Shown here: piece by piece, positions 33,368-41,849 of the stretch
Position numbering within the stretch: position 1 is the stretch's first letter
Layout of the letters: every line of letters starts with the position of its first letter
Source: Streptomyces antibioticus
GTDB taxonomy: Bacteria > Actinomycetota > Actinomycetes > Streptomycetales > Streptomycetaceae
Direction: 5' to 3'
Length of the DNA stretch: 64,000 bases
NCBI RefSeq assembly: GCF_001514065.1
Contig: NZ_KQ948425.1
Coordinates: 364,067 to 428,066, forward strand
Made by a program: the position numbers and the translations under genes
The notes under the pieces: model-generated
Told to the model about the DNA's origin: nothing
Database searches by the model: none
What the model saw: the letters and a program-made list of their open reading frames with translations, nothing else

Positions 33368-34905
33368 GCCTGCTCGAGCTGCACGCGGCCGTAGCCGGGC
33401 AGGGTCGGCAGGTTGCGCACGGCGGCACCCGCGAGGTCGATGCCGTCGGCCATGCCCCACAGCAGGTAGCCGGACTCGTCGTACTCGATCCGCTGGAGCT
33501 CGTGGAGGACCTCGGTGCGGGCCGCCGGGTCCTTGGTGGCCATGGCCTTCCGGTAGGCGGCGTCGAACTCCTTGTTCTTCCAACCGGCCTCGTTCTGACC
33601 GGAGTCGGACACCATGGTCTTGCTGGCGAAGAACACCACGGAGTCGTTGGTGCCCCAGTAGGTGGTGTACAGGTCGCCCTTGAGCCAGGTCTTGTCCCAG
33701 AACGTGGCCGACTCCTGCTTGACCACCTCCACCTTCACCCCGGCCTCACGGACCTGGGTGGCGAACAGGGTGGCGGACTCGGCGAGGCCCGCGATGTCCT
33801 CGGTGGTGAGCAGCTTGTACGTCTTCGACGTGTCGAAGCCTGCTTCCTTCAGCAACTGCTTGGCCTTGGCCAGGTCGCGCCCCCGCTGCGGGAGGTCCTT
33901 GGCGTAGGCGGGGTCGCCGGTGCCGAGGATGTCGTTGGCGACGGTGCCGTAGCCGGACAGCACCTGCTTGACCATGGCCTCGCGGTCCACGGCCAGGCGC
34001 AGCGCCTCGCGCACCTTCGCGTCCGCGAACGGTCCGTCGGCGGTCCGCATGACGATCGGCATCGCCATGTCGTTGGGGCGGCGCACGATCTGGATGTCGT
34101 CGCGCTTCTCGGCCGTACGGGCCGCGACCGCGCCCACGTTGGAGGCGACGTCGATCTGCCCGGCGAGCAGCGCGTTGCCCATCGCCTGGGGGCTTTCGAA
34201 GATCTTCACCTCGATGGCGTCGAGGTACACGTCCCCGCCGTACCAGTCGTCGTTGCGCACCAGGCGGGCGTTGCCGGAGCGGAACCAGTCCAGCTTGAAC
34301 GGGCCCGTGCCGGGCGCCTTGGCGAGGTCCTTGTCCGCCGTGTCCTTCTTCAGGACGAACGTCGTCAGGCGGGTCAGCAGGGGCAGTTCGGCGTTGGCGT
34401 AGTCGGAGACCAGGACGACCGCGTCGTCGCCCTCCGCCCTGATGTTCTCGGCCTTGATGCCGGGCAGCCGGGAGGCGCCGGCGGGGGTGTTGCGCAGTCG
34501 CTTCAGCGACCATACGACGTCCTCGGCGGTCACCGGCGTGCCGTCGTGGAACTTCGCACCCTTGGCGAGCGTGAAGCGCCAGGTCTTCAGGTCGTCCGAC
34601 GCCTGCCAGTTCGCGGCGAGGCGCGGGACGGTGTTGGGCTTGGTGCCGGGAACGGTGAGGGTGTCGTAGACCAGCGAGATGATCAGGTAGTCGCTCTCGT
34701 TGGCCTGCGTGCCGTGCGGATCGCGGGTGATGGCCGAGGCGCGGCCCAGGGCTCCGACCCGGAGGGTGCCGCCGGGCCGGGGCTTCTCGTTCGCCCTCGC
34801 CGGCGACTTGGCCGAGGTCTCGTCACCTCCGCCGCAGGCGGCAAGCAGCACGGCCGCGCCTATTCCGCCGCCGGCCCACAGCACTTGTCGTCTGTTCAGG
34901 TTCAC
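33352..34905 (-). CDS. ABC transporter substrate-binding lipoprotein, family 5 (NikA/DppA/CntA type)
   Basis: 517 residues; start set at GTG 34905, where a signal peptide begins. NRRQVLW is followed by a hydrophobic run and lipobox LLAAC (Cys 24), compatible with Tat export. The mature protein shows the SBP_bac_5 layout, with GTLRVGALGRASAITRDPHGTQANE at the start, LAKGAKFHDGTPVTAEDVVWSLKRL in the middle and YDESGYLLWGMADGIDLAG near the end. This class includes NikA and CntA, which bind metal chelates. Iron-box-like sites upstream and the divergent biosynthetic operon suggest a metallophore complex as ligand. Confidence 0.93.
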   Translation of the reverse strand: MNLNRRQVLWAGGGIGAAVLLAACGGGDETSAKSPARANEKPRPGGTLRVGALGRASAITRDPHGTQANESDYLIISLVYDTLTVPGTKPNTVPRLAANWQASDDLKTWRFTLAKGAKFHDGTPVTAEDVVWSLKRLRNTPAGASRLPGIKAENIRAEGDDAVVLVSDYANAELPLLTRLTTFVLKKDTADKDLAKAPGTGPFKLDWFRSGNARLVRNDDWYGGDVYLDAIEVKIFESPQAMGNALLAGQIDVASNVGAVAARTAEKRDDIQIVRRPNDMAMPIVMRTADGPFADAKVREALRLAVDREAMVKQVLSGYGTVANDILGTGDPAYAKDLPQRGRDLAKAKQLLKEAGFDTSKTYKLLTTEDIAGLAESATLFATQVREAGVKVEVVKQESATFWDKTWLKGDLYTTYWGTNDSVVFFASKTMVSDSGQNEAGWKNKEFDAAYRKAMATKDPAARTEVLHELQRIEYDESGYLLWGMADGIDLAGAAVRNLPTLPGYGRVQLEQAWLAR

Positions 34906-34942
34906 GTCGTACGACCTCGTTCCACTCACTTCGGCATGTTGC

Positions 34943-34961
34943 TTAGGTGTGCCTACCCTAA
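34943..34961. promoter_or_regulatory. iron-box-like site (DmdR/IdeR type), copy A
   Basis: TTAGGTGTGCCTACCCTAA, 19 bases with symmetrical TTAGG/CCTAA-like ends, 38 bases upstream of the binding-protein gene start. It matches the published streptomycete iron box at about 14 of 19 positions. Confidence 0.7.
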
Positions 34962-35087
34962 GAAATCTCTGTGCGCAAGGTATACCGAGGGCGCTCCCGA
35001 TCTCTGTCGGTGCGTCAACTCGGCGCACGGGAGCACGAATCGGCGCACGTGAGGCGGGTAGAGCCCGAGAGGAGCATAGAGCATAAG

Positions 35088-35106
35088 TAAGGGTTGCCTA
35101 ACCTAA
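35088..35106. promoter_or_regulatory. iron-box-like site (DmdR/IdeR type), copy B
   Basis: TAAGGGTTGCCTAACCTAA, 16 of 19 to the symmetrical iron box TTAGGTTAGSCTAACCTAA, 120 bases before the oxygenase start. With copy A it puts both divergent operons under probable iron repression. Confidence 0.78.
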
Positions 35107-35225
35107 GTGTGACTGATACGTTTCCGCAGCGATCACCCAGCCGACCCACACGAAACTCACAGGTCGGCGTTCCGAGCTCCACCGCACCCGCACCCCCCAC
35201 CCACCCCGAAAGGGATGTCTGCGCC

Positions 35226-36218
35226 ATGCCCACGGGAGCCGCACCCGTCCGACAGCTCGACTCGCACGCCGTCGAGGAGCTGACCGAGACCGCCCACAAG
35301 ATCCTTGCCGACGTCGGCAGTTCGGCCGCCGGGCCGGAACTCCTGCGCCGCGTCGCGACCTCCGCCGGCCGACTAGGGGAAACGATTCAGCAAGCGTGTC
35401 GCCCGGTCGACACCGACGACGGCCTGTACGTCCTGCGCGGCCTGTCGGTCGACGACGGCGGAATCGGCCCCACACCCGGCAGTTGGGCCACCGCCGGTGA
35501 CCGCGCCGCCGCCTGGGACGTGACCCTGCTGCTGCTCGCCACCGTCATGGGCCACCCGATCGCCTGGGAGGGGCAGCAGGAGGGCCGCTTCGTGCACAAC
35601 ATCGTGCCCGCGCCCGGCCACGAGGCAGAACAGACCGGCGCGAGCAGCGCCGTGCTGCTCAGCCCGCACACCGAGGACGCCTTCCACCCCGGCCGCGCCC
35701 ACCTGCTGCTGCTCGGCTGCATGCGCAACCACGACGCCGTCGCCACCACCGCCGCCAGCATCCGCAAGGTCCGCCTCAGCGCGGGCGACGCCGACCTGCT
35801 GGCCCGCCCGGTGCTGCCGATCCTCCCCGACGACGCCTACGCCGAGGCCCAGTCCTTCACGGGCCAGGAGCCGCCGAAGGTCCCCGTCCTGTGGCAGACC
35901 GAGAACGGCCCGACCCTGCGCTACGACCCCGCCTACACCCCGCTCGACGAGGCGCCCGCCGACTACCGGGCCGCCTACGACCGGCTCACCGCCGAACTGA
36001 AACGCGTCTCGGTCGCCGTCGCCCTGGAGCCCGGCGACGTCCTGGTCGTCGACAACGACCTGGTCGTGCACGGCCGGGTGCCGTTCACAGCCCGCTACGA
36101 CGGCACCGACCGCTGGCTCAAGCGCGCCTCGGTGCGCGTTCCCGGCCGCCGCAGCCGCCCACTCGCCGAGGCTGACGAACACGGCTACGGGCAGTCCGCC
36201 CTCGTGGCCCTGATCTGA
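35226..36218 (+). CDS. clavaminate-synthase-like Fe(II)/2-oxoglutarate oxygenase
   Basis: 330 residues from ATG 35226 with GAAAGGGA upstream. The iron ligands appear as HTE in LLSPHTEDAFHPGRAHLLLLGCMRN near residue 145, the HxE variant used by clavaminate synthase, AsnO and VioC rather than HxD. A distal His lies in VVDNDLVVHGRVPF, and a 2-oxoglutarate-binding Arg in RWLKRASVRV. Such enzymes hydroxylate free or bound amino acids. As first gene of the iron-box operon it may hydroxylate an amino acid precursor or the finished chelator; which one is not readable. Confidence 0.9.
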   Translation: MPTGAAPVRQLDSHAVEELTETAHKILADVGSSAAGPELLRRVATSAGRLGETIQQACRPVDTDDGLYVLRGLSVDDGGIGPTPGSWATAGDRAAAWDVTLLLLATVMGHPIAWEGQQEGRFVHNIVPAPGHEAEQTGASSAVLLSPHTEDAFHPGRAHLLLLGCMRNHDAVATTAASIRKVRLSAGDADLLARPVLPILPDDAYAEAQSFTGQEPPKVPVLWQTENGPTLRYDPAYTPLDEAPADYRAAYDRLTAELKRVSVAVALEPGDVLVVDNDLVVHGRVPFTARYDGTDRWLKRASVRVPGRRSRPLAEADEHGYGQSALVALI

Positions 36219-36312
36219 TCCCCCGTCAACCTCCCCCACCGAACCCCCTGGCCCGGTAATCCCCGGCCCGGAAATCCCCTGGTCCGAACCCCTGGCACGA
36301 AAGGGAACCGCC

Positions 36313-37344
36313 GTGACCGGCACCTCCGCACGCACGGACAACACCCCGTCCGACATGTCCGCGGACGACAAGACCCTGCGCATCCTGAGCACCAGCGACC
36401 TCGCGGGCATCGACATCTCCCTCACCGACGTGGTCGACGTGGTCGAGCAGGCGTACCGCACCCTCGCCGCCGGCAAGTCGGCCAACCCGCGCAAGCTCAC
36501 CGTCAAGCCCGAGGACGGCCACTCCGTCTCGTACGCCATGCTCGGCCGCGACGGTGTCCGCGAGGTCGTGGCGATCAAGACGTCGTACAAGCACGGCCTG
36601 GACCGCTCGCGTGACGAGCAGCACTACTACACGGCTCTGACCCTCTACGACGACGTCACCGGACTGCCGGTCGCGATGATGGACTGCGGCCGCATCGGCT
36701 CCCTGCGCACTCCCGCCGTCTCCGCGCTGCTCGCCCGCGAGTGCGCGCCGCCGAACAGCCGCAGCGCCCTCGTCATCGGCACCGGGACACAGGGCCGCCT
36801 CGCACTGCCGTTCCTGCTCACCACGCTGCCGGACCTGGACCGGCTCATGGTCCACGGCACCCACCCCGACGGCCTCGCCGCCGTCCGCGAACGGCTTCAC
36901 CACCACTTCCCCGACCGGGAGGTGGAGATCGTCGACGACGTACGGGCTGCCGCGGCCGACGCCGATGTCGTGGTCGCCACCGCGGGCCAGCACACCCCGG
37001 CCGCCGTCGAGTCCGACGACCTGAAGCCGGGCGCCCTGTCCATCCTGGTGGGCCACGGCATCGCGCCCTCCACGCTCCAGCGAGCGGACCGGGTCATCGC
37101 GACCAGCGAGGCGCAGATGAAGGTCACCGGCACGGACATGGCCGACAAGGACGGCAACTTCCCAGCCGTGGACGCCGAGTTCCCCGAGGTGCTGGCGGGC
37201 CGCGCGCGTGGCCGGCAGTCACCGGACGAGCGGATCTTCGCGTACAACAGCGGGCTCGTCGTCACCGACATCGCGCTCGGCCACCGTTTCGCGCAGCTGG
37301 CCATCGAACAGGGGCTGGGGACGCGGGTGTCGCTGTGGCACTGA
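36313..37344 (+). CDS. SbnB-like N-(1-amino-1-carboxyethyl)-glutamate dehydrogenase / ornithine cyclodeaminase family
   Basis: 343 residues; GTG with GAAAGGG upstream. The family N-terminus is GIDISLTDVVDVVEQAYRTLAAGK, followed by YAMLGRDGVREVVAIKTSYKHG and ALTLYDDVTGLPVAMMDCGRIGSLRTPAVSALLA. The NAD-binding GTGTQGRLALPFL lies near residue 160. In staphyloferrin B synthesis SbnB oxidatively cleaves the SbnA product to release L-2,3-diaminopropionate and 2-oxoglutarate. An SbnA-like gene two positions downstream supports the same chemistry here. Plain ornithine cyclodeaminase is the alternative, but the pairing argues against it. Confidence 0.85.
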   Translation: MTGTSARTDNTPSDMSADDKTLRILSTSDLAGIDISLTDVVDVVEQAYRTLAAGKSANPRKLTVKPEDGHSVSYAMLGRDGVREVVAIKTSYKHGLDRSRDEQHYYTALTLYDDVTGLPVAMMDCGRIGSLRTPAVSALLARECAPPNSRSALVIGTGTQGRLALPFLLTTLPDLDRLMVHGTHPDGLAAVRERLHHHFPDREVEIVDDVRAAAADADVVVATAGQHTPAAVESDDLKPGALSILVGHGIAPSTLQRADRVIATSEAQMKVTGTDMADKDGNFPAVDAEFPEVLAGRARGRQSPDERIFAYNSGLVVTDIALGHRFAQLAIEQGLGTRVSLWH

Positions 37345-38681
37345 CCGACCCGACGGCGGCCCCGCCGCTGCCGGCCCACCCGGATCCGCAGCTCGACGCG
37401 GTACTGGCCGGCTCGCTTCCCCACGAGCTGTCGTACGCGATCGGCGGCCCCTTCCATCTGCTGCTGCCCGACCGCTTCGACGCCAACGCCGCCGCCTTCA
37501 CGGCGGTGCTCGACGAGTTCGGCGTCGAGGGGTACGTGTACTACGCGAAGAAGGCGAACAAGGCCGCCGCGTGGATCGAGCGGTGCGCCCTGTCGGGTCT
37601 AGGCGTCGACGTCGCCAGCGCCGGTGAACTGCGGGACGCGCTCGGGCACGGAGTGCGCGGCGAGCACATAGCGGTCACCGGGCCCGCCAAGGCGGACGCC
37701 CTGCTGCGCGTCGCCGTGCTCCAGGGCTGTCTGATCGCAGTGGACGCCCTCGACGAACTGGACCGGGTCATCGCGCAGGCACGGTCGGCCGGACGTCCGG
37801 CGCGGGTGCTGTTGCGGCGGCTTCCGCCCGCCCAGCCGCACAGCCGATTCGGCATGGACGACGGGGAGTTGGAGACCGCGCTCGTACGGTGCCGGGAAGC
37901 CGACGTCACGATGGAGGGATTCTCCTTCCACCTCTCCGGCTACGACCCGCTGATGCGGGCCCGGCTCGCCGCCGAACTGGTCGACCTGTGCCTCAAGGCG
38001 AGGGCGCTGGGCCTGCGCGCCGACCGGATCAGCATCGGCGGCGGGTTCGCCGTCGACTACACCGGCGCCGAGCACTGGGAACGCTTCCTGCGCGAGCAGC
38101 GGCCCGAGCACTATCACGCGGGCAAGTCATTCGGCCCGGCCGACTTCTACCCGTACCACTCGCCGCTGGCGGGCCCCGACGCCCTGCGTGCGGTCCTCAC
38201 CACGGACTCTCTCGCCGAGCGTCTGCGCGAGGCGGGCGTGATGCTCCTGATGGAGCCGGGGCGGGCGCTGCTGGACCGGGCCGGCTGCACGGTCTTCCGG
38301 ATCCAGGGCGTCAAGGACCGGTCTTCCGGATACGGCATCGTCACCGTGGACGGCAGCAGCCTCAGCCTGTCCGAGCAGTGGTTCAACAGCGAGTACCTGC
38401 CGGATCCGGTGCTGCTGCCCGCCCAGGAGTCCGCAAGCGAGCCGTACGCCGCCTGTGTCGGCGGCGCCACCTGCCTGGAGTCCGACATGGTCACCTGGCG
38501 CAAGGTGCGGTTCCCCACCCGTCCCGCCGTCGGCGACCTGCTCGTCTACCCCAACACCGCCGGGTACCAGATGGACTCCAACGAGTCCCCCTTCCACGAG
38601 CTTCCGCTTCCCCCGAAGGTCGTCCTCGACACCGCCGGCCGCTCGACCCGCTGGCGGTTCGACCGCCCTCCACTCGCCTGA
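37335..38681 (+). CDS. PLP-dependent type III decarboxylase (SbnH/DAPDC/ODC-like)
   Basis: 448 residues. GTG 37335 lies ten bases inside the SbnB-like gene, so translation is coupled. The fold-type III marks are the PLP lysine in YVYYAKKANKAAA near residue 71, the phosphate loop ISIGGGFAVDY near residue 236, EPGRALLDRAG near 307, and the substrate Cys/Asp motif GGATCLESDMV near 377. SbnH in staphyloferrin B synthesis decarboxylates a citryl-diaminopropionate; related enzymes act on lysine, ornithine or diaminopimelate. Here no citrate-condensing enzyme is encoded, so the substrate may be a diaminopropionate adduct. Confidence 0.87.
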   Translation: MALTDPTAAPPLPAHPDPQLDAVLAGSLPHELSYAIGGPFHLLLPDRFDANAAAFTAVLDEFGVEGYVYYAKKANKAAAWIERCALSGLGVDVASAGELRDALGHGVRGEHIAVTGPAKADALLRVAVLQGCLIAVDALDELDRVIAQARSAGRPARVLLRRLPPAQPHSRFGMDDGELETALVRCREADVTMEGFSFHLSGYDPLMRARLAAELVDLCLKARALGLRADRISIGGGFAVDYTGAEHWERFLREQRPEHYHAGKSFGPADFYPYHSPLAGPDALRAVLTTDSLAERLREAGVMLLMEPGRALLDRAGCTVFRIQGVKDRSSGYGIVTVDGSSLSLSEQWFNSEYLPDPVLLPAQESASEPYAACVGGATCLESDMVTWRKVRFPTRPAVGDLLVYPNTAGYQMDSNESPFHELPLPPKVVLDTAGRSTRWRFDRPPLA

Positions 38682-38709
38682 CTCTTCCCCGAGAACCTGG
38701 AGCCATCCG

Positions 38710-39738
38710 ATGGACAAGGCGCTTTCGCGTCCCGCCGTGGTCAGCCGCGTCTCCGACCTCATAGGCCACACCCCGCTCCTCGAAGTGTGCCGCACCGACA
38801 CCGGCAGCCGCCTCCTGCTCAAACTCGAACAGTTCAACCCCACCGGAACCGCGAAGATCCGCATGGCCCGGCAGATGGTCCTCGACGCCGAGGAGCGCGG
38901 ACTGCTGCGCCCCGGCGGCCGTATCGTCGAGTCCACCTCCGGCAACACCGGCCTCGGCCTCGCCGTCATCGCCGCCGAGCGCGGCTACACCTTCACCGCC
39001 GTCGTCGACCATCACGCCGCCGCCGACAAACTGCGCGGCATGAAGGCGCTCGGCACCGAACTCGTCTATGTCGCCGAGGACGGAGACGAGGAACTCGCCA
39101 CCGCCGCCCGCGAGGAGTTCGCCGAGAAACTGGCGGCCGAGAGCGACAACGCCTACTTCACCGAACAGCACAACAACCCCGCCAACGGCGACGGTTACCG
39201 TCCCGTGGCGCATGAACTCGACGCCGCGCTCGACGGCCGTATCGACATCCTGATAGGCGCCGTCGGCACCGGCGGAGGACTCTTCGGGACCGGCGGGGAA
39301 CTGCGCAAGACCGTGCCCGGCGTGCGGATCGTCGGCGTCGAACCGAAGGGCTCGATCGCCTTCGGGCCGCCCGCCCACGACTACTACCAGTCCGGCACGG
39401 GCACCCCCGAGGGCGCCACCATCGGCGCCATGGTCGACTACGACCTGCTCGACGAGGGCGCAAAGGTCGGCGACGTCGAGGCGTTCGCCACCGCACGCGT
39501 GCTGGCCCGCCGGATCGGCCTCCTCATCGGCGGCTCCGCGGGCGGGGTCGTGTACGAGGCTCTGACCCGGATGTCCTCGCTCCCGCCGGGCACGACTATG
39601 GTCGCGCTGGTCAACGACGGAGGCGAGAAGTACATGGACACCGTCTTCAACGACGACTGGATGAACGCCCGCCATCTCATCGACCCGGCCGTCGAGCGCG
39701 AAATCGACGAGCTGCTGACCAAACTCCGCGGGAACTGA
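38710..39738 (+). CDS. SbnA-like PLP-dependent beta-replacement enzyme (cysteine-synthase family)
   Basis: 342 residues from ATG 38710. The cysteine-synthase fold shows VSDLIGHTPLLEV at the start, the PLP lysine in QFNPTGTAKIRMARQM near residue 47, ESTSGNTGLGLA near 76, and the phosphate loop GAVGTGGGLFGTGG near 184. The Lys motif reads TAKIR rather than the SxKDR of housekeeping cysteine synthases, fitting an SbnA-type role. SbnA joins O-phosphoserine to glutamate to make the substrate of SbnB. Aspartate as amine donor is a possibility for aminopolycarboxylate products. Confidence 0.86.
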   Translation: MDKALSRPAVVSRVSDLIGHTPLLEVCRTDTGSRLLLKLEQFNPTGTAKIRMARQMVLDAEERGLLRPGGRIVESTSGNTGLGLAVIAAERGYTFTAVVDHHAAADKLRGMKALGTELVYVAEDGDEELATAAREEFAEKLAAESDNAYFTEQHNNPANGDGYRPVAHELDAALDGRIDILIGAVGTGGGLFGTGGELRKTVPGVRIVGVEPKGSIAFGPPAHDYYQSGTGTPEGATIGAMVDYDLLDEGAKVGDVEAFATARVLARRIGLLIGGSAGGVVYEALTRMSSLPPGTTMVALVNDGGEKYMDTVFNDDWMNARHLIDPAVEREIDELLTKLRGN

Positions 39739-39786
39739 CCCGATGCCGACACCACTTCGCGAGAACTGACACCGATGCCGACACCG
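39724..39786 (+). repeat. tandem duplication across the SbnA/MATE junction
   Basis: Unit 1 (39724-39754, 31 bases) and unit 2 (39755-39786, 32 bases) match at about 28 positions. Each contains the end of the upstream reading frame, a stop and an ATGCCGACACC start. The first start yields a nine-codon frame (MPTPLREN, stop), so the real MATE start is the second, at 39775. Confidence 0.85.
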
Positions 39787-41178
39787 CTCACCACCCTGCT
39801 CCGCGACAGCCGCGCCCTGGCGACCCTGGCCGTACCGCTCGCCCTGACCCAGCTCGCCCAAGTCGCCCTCACCACCACCGACACCGTGATGATGGGCCTG
39901 ATGAGCGCCGAGGCCCTGGCCGGCGGCGGCCTGGCGATGGTCATCTTCAACCAGCTGCGCACCATGGGCGTCGGCCTGGTCACCGCCGTGGGCAACCAGG
40001 TGTCCGCCGCCTCCGCCCGCGCCGACGAGGACGACGAACTCAGCGAGACGGCGCAGGAGGAGGTCCGCGACGTGGTCCGTGCCGCGCTGGCGCTGGCCAC
40101 CCTGGCCGGCATCGTCGGCGCCCTCGTCATCCTGCTGATCGGCCGGGCCGTGACCTACCTGGGCCAGGACCCCGAGGTCGTGGACACCGCCTGGCCGGTG
40201 CTGCTCGCCCTCGCTCCCGGCCTGATCCCTTGCCTGTGGTTCCAGGCGATCCGACAGTTCACCGTCGGAATGCGCCGCCCGCAGGCACTGCTGCAGATCA
40301 CGATCGCCTCCGTCGCGGTCAACGCGGGCCTCAACTGGGTCCTCATACACGGCACTTGGGTGTTCCCCGAGTGGGGCCTGCCCGGTATCGGCATCGCCAC
40401 ATCGCTGGTCTACCTGCTGACCTGCGTCGCCCTGTACGCCTCCGCCCACCGCGACGCCCGGCTCGCCCCGCTGCTGGACGTCCGGATCTGGAAGGCCCGC
40501 CCGGCCACGCTGCGCCGCCTGACCGGCCTGGGTGTGCCCATCGCCGCCACCTACGGCTCCGAGGCCGGGTTCTTCTCCGTCGTCGCTCTGCTGATCGGCA
40601 CCTTCGGCAGCGCCGCGCTGGCCGCGCACACAGCCGTCAACCAGCTGATCTACATCGTCTTCCAGATCGCCGTCGGTCTGTCCCACGCCGCGTCCCTCAA
40701 CGTGAGCCGTGAACTCGCCCTGGACCGGATCGACGTGGCCCGGCGGATCAAGAACACGGCACTGGCCTGTGCGGCGGCCGTGATGACCGTCGTCGGCGTC
40801 GTCTACGTCACCGTCCCCGGGCTGGTGTTGCGCCCCTTCCTCGACCCGTCGTCCGCCGACGGGCGCAGCGCGACGGACATCGCCACCAACCTGCTCCTGG
40901 TCGCGGCCGTTCTGCAGTTCTTCGACTGCACCCAGAACATCGGCGTCGGCCTGTTGCGCGGCCTGGACGACACCAAGAGCGGTTTCCGGATCACGCTCGT
41001 GGGCTACTGGCTGATCGGCCTGCCCGCCGCCTGGCTCTTCGGGAGCCTCGCCGGCCTGGACACCCTAGGCGTCTGGCTCGGCCTGCTCACCGGCCTCGCC
41101 GCCACCGCCCTGCTCCTGCTGCGCCGCTACCGCCAAGCACTGTCCCTGCACGCGACCGCACAGCCGGCCGTCGTCTGA
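39775..41178 (+). CDS. MATE family efflux transporter
   Basis: 467 residues with about 12 hydrophobic spans. MATE marks include ALTQLAQVALTTTDTVMMGLMSAEALAGGGLA in the first helices and GLGVPIAATYGSEAGFFSVVALLIGTFGSAALAAHTAVNQL at the start of the second half. As last gene of the iron-box operon it is the likely exporter of the product made by the four upstream enzymes. MATE proteins use Na+ or H+ gradients. Its start region has been duplicated in tandem (see repeat). Confidence 0.92.
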   Translation: MPTPLTTLLRDSRALATLAVPLALTQLAQVALTTTDTVMMGLMSAEALAGGGLAMVIFNQLRTMGVGLVTAVGNQVSAASARADEDDELSETAQEEVRDVVRAALALATLAGIVGALVILLIGRAVTYLGQDPEVVDTAWPVLLALAPGLIPCLWFQAIRQFTVGMRRPQALLQITIASVAVNAGLNWVLIHGTWVFPEWGLPGIGIATSLVYLLTCVALYASAHRDARLAPLLDVRIWKARPATLRRLTGLGVPIAATYGSEAGFFSVVALLIGTFGSAALAAHTAVNQLIYIVFQIAVGLSHAASLNVSRELALDRIDVARRIKNTALACAAAVMTVVGVVYVTVPGLVLRPFLDPSSADGRSATDIATNLLLVAAVLQFFDCTQNIGVGLLRGLDDTKSGFRITLVGYWLIGLPAAWLFGSLAGLDTLGVWLGLLTGLAATALLLLRRYRQALSLHATAQPAVV

Positions 41179-41382
41179 AGCGCACCGCGTCACCCGGGAC
41201 CTCTCCTCGGGACGTGGCGGGCCGGACACCGACGGGTAGGCGGATCCGGAGGGAGCGGCTTCGATCCGTCGGTGTGCCGACGTCATTCGGTCGCCTCTCC
41301 CCCGCCCGCTCCAACGTCCATACACCCAGGGGAGGTTGCTCTACGGAGACAAGGGATGACACACATCCCGATCCAAGTTCCG

Positions 41383-41751
41383 CTACGCCCCCGGCTCGGC
41401 GGCGGGCTGCCACAGTTCGATCCGATGGCCCTCGGGATCGGTGACCCAGCCGAACCGTCCGACACCGTCCAAGTCCTGGGTCTCCGCGGCCACATCCGCT
41501 CCCCTGGCGCGCAACTGCGCGAGCATCGCGTCCAGGTCGCGGACCCGGAAGTTGAGCATGGACTGCTGGGCGCGGGACCCGAAGTAGTCGGTCTCGGAGT
41601 CAAACGCCGCGAACACCGTCGGCCCGGCTTCCGGATGCCACAGCCCGTGCTCGTCGGTGTCCAGGCCCAGACAGTCGCGGTACCACGCACTCAGGGCCGC
41701 CGGGTCGGCGGCGCGCCTGAAGTATCCGCCGATTCCAAGTACACGTTCCAT
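41383..41751 (-). CDS. VOC family protein (glyoxalase/bleomycin-resistance-like)
   Basis: 122 residues. The VOC pattern is a first half with GIGGYFRRAADPAALSAWYRDCLGLD and a second half with MLNFRVRDLDAMLAQLRARGADV and WVTDPEGHRIELWQP, the last carrying the typical metal-binding Glu. The dimeric fold could detoxify an aldehyde or bind a drug; the substrate is not predictable. It is a single gene, convergent with the MATE gene. Confidence 0.87.
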   Translation of the reverse strand: MERVLGIGGYFRRAADPAALSAWYRDCLGLDTDEHGLWHPEAGPTVFAAFDSETDYFGSRAQQSMLNFRVRDLDAMLAQLRARGADVAAETQDLDGVGRFGWVTDPEGHRIELWQPAAEPGA

Positions 41752-41849
41752 GCGGCCATAGTGGCAGGGCCGCCTTCGAGGGGGCCGCTGCCACGCCCTC
41801 GCCCGGTCACCGGTACTCGCCGGGTGCGGTAATATTGATCAAGAGCTGG

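Noticed and set aside
37335-41178. Staphyloferrin B biosynthesis as such
   Set aside because: Citrate synthase (SbnG) and the NIS synthetases (SbnC/E/F) are absent, so only the diaminopropionate branch and an SbnH-like enzyme are shared.
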